64,000 bases of DNA. Source: Membranipora membranacea. Its lineage: Eukaryota; Bryozoa; Gymnolaemata; Cheilostomatida; Membraniporidae. Below the pieces are notes generated by a model, which worked only from the letters and a program-made list of their open reading frames with translations, was not told where the DNA came from and did not search any database. The DNA lies in NCBI GenBank assembly GCA_914767715.1, contig OU612072.1, forward strand, positions 2,418,001 through 2,482,000. The letters are read 5' to 3'. The position numbers were made by a program, and so were the translations under genes. The stretch's first letter is position 1; every line of letters starts with the position of its first letter. This document shows positions 57,201-64,000 of this stretch, in pieces.

Positions 57201-60200
57201 GTTTCCAGTAGCATCCTTTCTTGCCTTCCAGATCTTTCACCATCTCCTTCTGTACATCTTTCACGATCCAGAGCAGAGCATCCTTAAGATCCTGAACACG
57301 AGTATTGATGACTAGTCCATCTTCCCATTTCCCTCTCTTAGCCAGATTTCTTAGTCGAGCGACAGCCAACAGCAGAGATTTTAGAGACTTGAGGTTAGCA
57401 TAGTTGAATATCTGTACAACAGGAGTAACTTCAGCTGAATCACAGATCTTCTTTTCTCCAGGAAGTGTTACTACAGGATCCACTTCACTCTTTGTACACC
57501 ACTGTTCTTCTGGTAGATAGAGGAATGGAGGTCCGCGCCACCACTCTGATGAGTGAGCCAATCTGCTGCGTTGTATGTGCCTTTGATCCACTTCCAGCTC
57601 GACAGATCTCCCTCTGTAGCGTTCTGTATGTCTCCCACACGAATCCCTTCATAGAGCTTGAACCTGATAGACTTGCGATTGAGCATACATAGGACAGTGG
57701 CTGAATCTATCAGTTGATGGATACTTTCATACTGAAAGCGAGTCTCCTCCTCAATGACTTTTCTGCCCAGCTTGGACAGGACAGCTGCGTTGAGCTCCAT
57801 TTGGGGGATACTCAGTTTCTGTTTGAAAGGAGCGATTCTGCACTTGGCCATAATCAGACGGCACCAATACTTTCAATAAGTCAGCTTCTATCGCACATAA
57901 GCACAGAATTCATATGCGTCTTGGCTAGCGTCAGAAAGAATGATCAGTAATGGTTTTCCTAATGCTTTGTCAGGTTTTAAGCATCTGTCTTACTGCTGTT
58001 GCTCTATGTGAAATATTTCCTGAAAGAATTGGATCCATTTCTTTCTCATATCTGCGGGTAGATGTTGGCCCCAAGCTAGATCTAGGCACCAAGTTTCACG
58101 TAGAAGATACTTAGCTCTGAAAGTGAATGGGCACAGGATGCCAAGCGGATCGTAGACTTTCATAGTTTGCTCTAACACAATCCTGCGAGTCAGCACATCA
58201 GGTATGGATTGAGGTATCTGGTCGATAGTGAGATCAGGCTCTGTATAGACAGCCCGCTTCTTCTGCGAGAAAGTGAGACTGGTGGTGAATGTAATCTTGT
58301 CATTTAGAGGGATCCAGTGCACGCCGAGAACTGGCATTCTAAAAGGCTGATCTTTGGGCACAGGAACATCACTCAAGTCGATTCTCTTTCCATCTTCGCC
58401 ACTAAGGAAAAAACACTTGATCTTGAATCCAGTGAGATCCAGTACAGTCTTTGTGTCCTGCAGTAGTTTCAGCTATCTCTTTTGATGGAAATGAGTCGAT
58501 AATATCGTCAACATAAGTGTTGCTCTTCAGCAGCTGAGCAGCCCTCGGGTATTGTCCTGCAGATTTCTTGATCGCCTCTGAGCTTATCTTATCTTAGCTG
58601 CAGCCGGTCGATCTCCCATATTCACTCGTGTAATGGCATACACATCTGGTTTCCTCTGCTCAAAGTTACGCCAAAGAAATCTGTGAGTGTGTTGCTCGAC
58701 ATCACCAGTGAATATAGAATTGTACATCTTTGTAATGTCTGCTACTACAGCGACTTGCTCTTCTCTCCATCGGAGAAGTATCCCAAGAATGTTACTCAAA
58801 TATGAGTCCGGCCCTTTATCTAGGCAGCTGTTGAGTGTGACTCCTTTGTATAGCTGGGAGGAGATGAATTCTATCTTCACAGGTGTTGATTCTGATTTGG
58901 GATTTTGCACTGCGAGATGGCTGATGTTATACACTGGCCCTTTCCATTGAGAGATCTTGTCCTGAGTGAGTTTACGAGCAACTTCCCTATTGATCATATC
59001 TTGGATCTGATCTGAGTAGATTTGAGCCCATTGCTTGTCTTTCGCTAGAGTTGTCTCTGTACTGCGTAAAGTAGCAAGAGCTGAAGAAAAGTTGTCAGGA
59101 AGAGTTGTTGGACCAATCATCCGGGGATAAGTCGTGGTAAATCGTTGGTTAGCTTCATCATACTTCAAGTTGGCTTGGATCATCTGTAGTTCTTGTTCTT
59201 CCTTGAAGGAGAAGTCTTGACCTTTGATAGGGCACTTCCCACAGCGGCACGCTCCACACCTAGGCTCTATCTCTACTCCAAGTTCTTCACCTTTCATGAA
59301 ATCTCAAAGAGCAGCTCGCTCAGCTTTGGTCAAACATGTGATGACTCTATCAAACAGGGTCGGCTGGGGACTGATTGGTGAGATTGGTTGAATGTGCTCA
59401 GTGATAGTGACATGCGCTATTATAGAAGAATGAGAGCTCATATTCGACAGGGCGGGGTGACTTCCTTGTAGGCACAACCCAAACGGACTCCGTAGCACAC
59501 TTAGATGATTTCCGGCTGTCGCGACTTCGTTCTTTGGGTGCAGCCAAAAATAGTCATTACCAACTAGAATGTCGACTTGACCAGCTTCTCTCATCAGTAG
59601 ATTGGCATTGATAGATGGAAATAGATTAGAGAGCGTATACAGATCCAGCTCCTCAACTTGAGATGTAATCTGCTCCATACTATATGCGTTTATAGAAAGC
59701 GTAGTGTTGTACTCAGTGAGTAAATCAAGTGAGTACAGATAAGATAACTCTGTCTTGCTACGGTTGCCTAGTGTTGTGACGTCTAGATCAACCTGGCGTA
59801 ATATCCTGGCGCCAAATCGCTTGACAGCATTATTAGAGATAAATGAAGAATTCGACCCTCCATCAAAGAAGACAGTAGCTTTTCTGTTACTCTTGAAAAC
59901 TCTCACATGCTGAATGGGAAACACTGAAGAGTTCCTTTCAAAGCTTCCATGATTGTTGCTTGCCCTGACTGTACTTTTGGAATCTTCCTGCATCGCCTTT
60001 TCTTTGTCTGAGCCTTTAAATTTGGATGACGATCCTGTTGAGGTTGGCCTCTTTACGTAACCTGATTTACTTCTTTCACTTGTTGATTCTTGCTTTCCTC
60101 GACACAGTACAGCATGGTGGCCCTGTTTGTCACACTGGGGGCAGGGGCCAGGAATTTCCGGATATTTATATCTACTGATATTTTCACATAAGTGTAAAGT

Positions 60201-63200
60201 AAATATATTTTCAGTGTCAGGAACAGTGCAAAATAGTAGATAACTTGGTCGATTAACCTTTACAGCTCTGTAGGTACAAGTGGTAGCATATTGCGCTGGT
60301 ATAGCACTATATTTCAAACCTCATAGGCGCAATTGATGTAAAAAGGGGACAATTTCTCAAGCTGCACATAATGTTTCCCCAGAAGAACTATGAATTTTTT
60401 CGGTGTTCAAATGTTGCATAACTACACTGTTGCTGAACTAGCTGTGAGACCATATATTGCTTTGTTAAATTCCAATAGCTTTTCTCAGCAGTGAGTCATG
60501 AAACATTTAATGTTTTTCTGAAGACTGCTTCGAAAATAGAAGTAAGCCAAAAGTGAAGTATGAGATAGGAAGTGATTCTGATTGTTTGCCAAGCTTTTAG
60601 ACTTCATTAATTACCTTTGCCTTTCTTCCACCAGACCAAAATGATGATTACTATGACAATAATACAAGCTCCCACTGCACCACCTATAGCTGCTCCAGAT
60701 GATGTTTGCGGAGGTTTTGTTTGTGGAGGTTTGGTTTGTGGAGGTTTTGTGGGCGGGTGATGCCATTTAATTATCCATGTTATGAGCGTTGGCCGAAGTG
60801 TAGCTGAGAAAAACAGAAAATGAAACCTGACTACAGTGATTTGCTGCATTATAATAATGATAGATAGTGATCCATCAATATGTCTATTCATCCGCCTAGA
60901 TTCAAATACTGTGAACTCAAATAATGATTTGAGTATTCAAAACTTATCTTTGATGGCCTGGTGGGAAATAATAGATTCTGGAAAAAGCACTCTCTTTAAA
61001 GTCACAAGCGCTTTTACTATCTTTCATACACTGCCTGTCAGATAGCAGATAATCAGTTTTGTCCAGGTGGATGCAGATCAAAATTAAGAACAGGTCTGGT
61101 TTAATTGAATGCCACAAGTGTGTGATCATGTTATAATAATAAATGTTGACAAAATAACTGGTCAGGAAATGTTCACACCAAAGACTTAATAATAAACCTA
61201 GACAGGACACAATATACAGCTGAAGTGAGGCACTTAATTGTGGGGCGAAGTAACGTCAATGGAAGGTGCAGAAGCAATGATGTTGACAAATTTGTTCACA
61301 TATCTCTAGTTTGAAGCCCATTGGGTACACAAAACTTACTGACTCCATCTACTGATGCTGTACATGTGATTTTCTCGACATCACCATTCTTTCTAGAATT
61401 TGTTGAGATTAATAACTCCTTTCCTGTTACAGCTTCAAAATTATACACAGTTGATGACCAGGTGTATGTTGGTGTTGGATGACCATCAAAATCACATAAT
61501 ATACCTGATGGATTGGTAGGGATCATCTCCAGCTTACGGTAGCCAGCAAGTCTCCAGTTTCTTGTTATGTCTACAAATAATATATTTATCTGAGTTAAAA
61601 ATATAGTCTTAATAGTTGCAACAACTGAGATGAAATGAAACCATGATAGTCTTGCAGTATGAACTGGTAGATAAATAATTACATTTTGGGAACACCTCAG
61701 TTGTAACTTCTACATCTGCAGCAGATATAACTCTCCAGGCTTCATTAGCAGTATCTATACATTTAACACTGAATCCACCTCTGTCTCTCACAGAGCTAGT
61801 ATATATTCCATTAGGGATTCTCGTGACTGTATTTCCCCTTACTACCTCTGCAATAACAAACACCAACAACTTCTACTGATAAACTCTTGACAATATAATT
61901 ATATCAATATCACCAAAGCTTGTTTGGAAAAGTAATTTAAGTTAGCATTAGAATATGAATCAACATGAAGCATGTCCCGTCATATATTATGACACATAAT
62001 ACTGCCAAAATAATCTTTTGCTACCGAGTGAGCTAAATTTAGAATTAAGACTTTCTTGAGTTCAGAATTCAGATGTAGTAATTCTGCATAGAGCAAAGTA
62101 CATCCTTGTAGTATTCGAATAGATCTTGATACATGGTGCATCAATTTTCTTCAATAAACAACAAAGGGCGTATCGGTTTCTATGAGAAACATTTGGCAAC
62201 AATAAAATGTCTAGCCAGGATGACAAAAAAGGTTTATCGTCATCCATTCCAGTTACCATCTCACACGCAAACAATTTTACATTGGATATAGAATTATATT
62301 TAGTACATACGGTATATATATGAGCTCTGTGAAGATGATGAAGAACAGGTGACTGTGAGTGTCTGATTCTCAATGACTGATTCAGGACTGACGCTCATCA
62401 CAAGGTTCTGTGGTGGTTCTGTAACAAGAAGAAGATAAATAAGGAGGATGTATACACTGTATATAGGTCATTGTAAACATCTCTAGACAAGATTCAAAGA
62501 AGACAGTGATGACAAAGTTGTCACTAATACGATATTGACATAAATGTAGATAGGATATGACAATTGAGATTTTTGCTGGCACTTTGATGATTCATGTATT
62601 ACAATACTGTAAAGCACCTTTTACAGTTTCAGCCCCAATGCGGAGCGACGAGTCGGAGACAGGGCCACCACCATAAACATTGACACATCTCAATCTGTAT
62701 GCGGCCAACTTCTCGGATATAGTAAATACGATGGTATTAGTGGATCCGGAAAGACGATTACAACTATGTTTGTAATTTATACCAGTCTGCACTTTTGGTT
62801 GGGCCTCTACTAGAAAGGGGCTTAAATTTGAGAATATTCCCTCACAACGAACATAAATAGTTCGTGAATGGTCTTCAAGCGCAACACCAAATAATCCAAG
62901 GCTCAATCCAGAAGGTTTACAGGTTACTGTGAGTGGTTGGCCGATGTAGTAACTTTCACCTGTAGTAGTTCTGGCATTAAATACAACTTTCTCTACAACA
63001 AAAATCAATATTTATGATAAATACCTAGTAGTAATAACAACCAATAATTAAAAGTTAGTATCTAATAATTTATAACATGTATGATTATGGCTGTTAAATT
63101 TGTGATGTTTAGTGTTTGATTGTCGGTGATACTGTGTTCAATAATATATCATGTTTTACAATCTTTGATGTCTGAAATAGGAGCAGGGAATATATCACCT

Positions 63201-63453
63201 ACATGAGGAGGGGTATATCAACAGACAGCAATTTAGGGAGCTGGTACATTACAGAAGGAAACTAATCAATAAAATATTTATAATCAATGCATTGCAAACA
63301 GGCTGAGAGTTATAGAAGTACCATCATGATGTAAACACAGACCTTTTGGTCGAAAAAATAGAGCAGTAGTTATCCCAATTAGCAGCCCAAACAACACTGG
63401 CAGACTCCTACTGATTTGCCAATCGACCATAACTTTTTTAGGCAATCAAGGCA
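54299..63453 (-). CDS. Ig-receptor copy C: three-Ig transmembrane receptor with a retrotransposon in its last intron
   Basis: Exons on the minus strand: 63453-63343 (ATG at 63430), Ig1 62992-62618 (375 bp), Ig2 62418-62311 and 61847-about 61665, Ig3 61570-61340 (231 bp), stalk plus transmembrane 60803-60615 (189 bp; AAIGGAVGACIIVIVIIILV), tail 54402-54299 ending in TGA. Lengths equal those of copy B except the stalk, which is 30 bp longer through tandem 15-bp repeats encoding KPPQT, and the tail, which stops early (VRPHNHP) about 20 residues before B's end. All exons are open. The last intron is about 6.2 kb because a BEL/Pao element lies in it; without it the intron would be about as short as B's 520 bp. 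Whether transcripts still reach the tail exon is unknown. Function is as for copy B. Confidence 0.75.
55268..55826 (-). repeat. Candidate 3' LTR of the BEL/Pao element
   Basis: On the minus strand the sequence after the integrase contains a purine-rich TGTGGGGGGACGG near 55826, which could be the polypurine tract or the LTR start, and a segment ending ...GATTGACA near 55268. Without a 5' LTR to compare, the limits are a guess. Confidence 0.3.
55923..56855 (-). pseudogene. BEL/Pao integrase core and C-terminal domain, 310 codons open
   Basis: The best preserved part of the element. The core has the three acidic catalytic positions: Asp in STDLVSRAVHIE, Asp in IFSDTGTQL, and Glu in AAESLIKTVKRCL. 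Before them is MLDWFGPFVIRG, typical of Pao integrases, and after them NERPIGTLPSEDSD. The last 90 residues (KVGDTVLVTDCNQLRKQYRL) are the small C-terminal domain found after Pao integrases. Integrase inserts the DNA copy into the genome. It is out of frame with the preceding zinc-finger part, so it is not made as part of a full polyprotein. Confidence 0.85.
56848..57591 (-). pseudogene. BEL/Pao RNase H end and integrase zinc-binding region
   Basis: A 247-codon frame. Its first 40 residues (EWWRGPPFLYLPEEQW) continue RNase H sequence that begins in another frame at 57851, so a frameshift lies between them. The last third has the integrase HHCC zinc finger in reduced form: the two His in AHIDSGHRGRDATLARL, then one clear Cys in IHGCQHKTPQ where two are expected, so the second Cys is apparently lost. 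The middle is the linker typical of Pao elements. Confidence 0.75.
57471..57851 (-). pseudogene. BEL/Pao RNase H domain
   Basis: A 126-codon frame with the Pao RNase H pattern: SIPQMELNAAVLSKLG (the Glu helix), then HQLIDSATVLCML (catalytic Asp), then NAADWLTH (the NPAD-like end motif). RNase H removes the RNA template during reverse transcription. The end of the domain is in another frame. Confidence 0.75.
57990..59303 (-). pseudogene. BEL/Pao reverse transcriptase, broken by frameshifts
   Basis: The frame 59297-58584 has a Cys-rich stretch (RCGACRCGKCP), the RT fingers, the first catalytic Asp in VVADITKMYNSI, and ITRVNMGDRPAA. There a 5-bp tandem duplication (ATAAG twice, near 58590) shifts the frame. 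The YVDD catalytic box follows in a second frame near 58525, another shift lies near 58460, and the connection region (58376-57990; VLGVHWIPLNDK, DPLGILCPFTFRAK) is in a third arrangement. All motifs of Pao RT are present but not in one frame. Confidence 0.85.
59304..60317 (-). pseudogene. BEL/Pao gag end and aspartic protease, 337 codons
   Basis: A CCHC zinc knuckle near residue 60 (CPQCDKQGHHAVLC) binds element RNA. A retroviral-type aspartic protease active site follows in VFFDGGSNSSFIS near residue 150, the DGGS variant common in Pao elements. Upstream gag is missing. The frame ends at a TGA (59306-59304) that lies in frame with the RT region two codons later, so gag-protease and polymerase were one polyprotein interrupted here by a single nonsense codon. 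Confidence 0.8.
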
Positions 63454-64000
63454 CTGTAAAGGAAAGATATAACTCGCTCAAATATAATGTAAAAAGTAAA
63501 ACATCTTAAACATGTAAGCTGACTCTCACAATGGAAGGCAAAAGTATTATTGCCAGTTTCTAAGTATATGCCAAAATTCTATACTACATTAGGGCAAAAT
63601 AAAGGTTTACATTGATTGTTGGTGCCCAGGAAAATAATCCTCACGAAATGGCCTTTTCTTATGATATTAATGATGCTGACAAAGCATTTTCTAGATGTCA
63701 TAAATAAGAAGTAGATAATTTCATCAAAATCAGCATGTTTACTGTGTTGAAGAGGACAGAGATCATAGTATGTTTCACGGCATGCTATCTCCCAACATTA
63801 AATTTCATTTATGCTACACAATGGGTACTAGTACTATTATTCATTAGTAAAAAAATAATTGAATAACTTTCTATCACCGTTAACCAACTTACCTTACCTA
63901 GTTAAAATGGAAAATGATAGTCAGTTTGTCTATATATTTTGTATGGGAAGGACAGCCACATCAGTGTAAAAATTTCCTCAGTTTGAAATTGCATGGTCAT
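63454..64000. other. 5' flank of Ig-receptor copy C
   Basis: 63600-63775 matches 49070-49260 upstream of copy B; beyond about 63775 the similarity stops, giving the right limit of the duplicated block. No gene or core promoter is recognised to the window edge. Confidence 0.5.

Larger units (their letters stand above)
55265..60420 (-). mobile_element. BEL/Pao LTR retrotransposon, 5' truncated and decayed, in an intron of Ig-receptor copy C
   Basis: Read on the minus strand the order is gag zinc knuckle, aspartic protease, reverse transcriptase, RNase H, integrase zinc finger, integrase core and a C-terminal domain, the Pao order. The N-terminal part of gag and the 5' LTR are missing: by 60550 the sequence is receptor intron again, matching copy B near 45850. 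The polyprotein is broken by stops and frameshifts, so the copy is dead. It has the same orientation as the host gene. A candidate 3' LTR follows the coding part. Confidence 0.85.

Noticed and set aside
57465-57692. Plus-strand frames across the BEL/Pao region (also 56452-56643, 57714-57950, 58687-58950)
   Set aside because: They are antisense shadows of polymerase frames with recognisable domains on the minus strand.
60320-60600. 5' LTR of the BEL/Pao element
   Set aside because: No match to the candidate 3' LTR. By about 60550 the sequence is receptor intron, so the 5' end is truncated.

Overview
The window is nuclear DNA of an animal, AT-rich and rich in introns and transposons. There are no operons or Shine-Dalgarno-type genes. 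The only clear host genes are a small family of single-pass membrane receptors with three immunoglobulin-like (Ig-like) domains, split by short introns that are mostly in phase 1. The element mix (Jockey-superfamily LINEs, BEL/Pao, Mutator-like, PIF/Harbinger, tRNA-derived SINEs) fits an early-branching marine invertebrate. A sponge is my best guess, but nothing here proves it.

Layout. 1-216: a THAP zinc-finger exon (minus) running off the left edge. 3.0-7.8 kb: a LINE (minus) inserted in a dispersed repeat called R1 here. 8.5-13.1 kb: Ig-receptor copy A (plus), damaged by an 11-bp deletion. 14.3-18.1 kb: tRNA-like SINE fragments and a decayed second-type LINE. 19.4-20.1 kb: an Ig-receptor fossil. 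20.7-22.7 kb: another copy of the first LINE family. 24.1-25.8 kb: a tandem array with a period near 350 bp. 27.4-28.1 kb: a 686-bp PIF/Harbinger-type element that still carries a MADF-like exon. 33.5-40.5 kb: a large Mutator-like element (MULE) with remains of a FLYWCH/MULE transposase. Instead of ordinary terminal inverted repeats it is bounded by two minisatellite arrays in mirror-image order. A 59-bp satellite abuts it. 45.3-48.7 kb: Ig-receptor copy B (minus), intact by eye. 52.3-53.7 kb: a LINE of the second type (minus). 54.3-63.5 kb: Ig-receptor copy C (minus), whose last intron holds a decayed BEL/Pao retrotransposon at 55.3-60.4 kb.

How the receptor genes relate. Copies A, B and C share exon order: signal peptide, Ig1 exon, Ig2 in two exons, Ig3 exon, stalk plus transmembrane exon, short basic tail. 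They also share 5' flank, introns and a 3'-flanking motif. B and C are a recent tandem duplication. Between them Ig2 is almost unchanged, while Ig1 and Ig3 differ at many positions, mostly changing amino acids. That is the pattern expected of a recognition receptor that is diversifying, and I regard it as the most interesting biology in the window. An orphan copy of the 3'-flanking motif lies between B and C, and with the fossil at 19.4 kb it points to further lost family members.

All alignments and counts were made by eye. Exon boundaries rest on GT/AG sites, phase and comparison among the copies.
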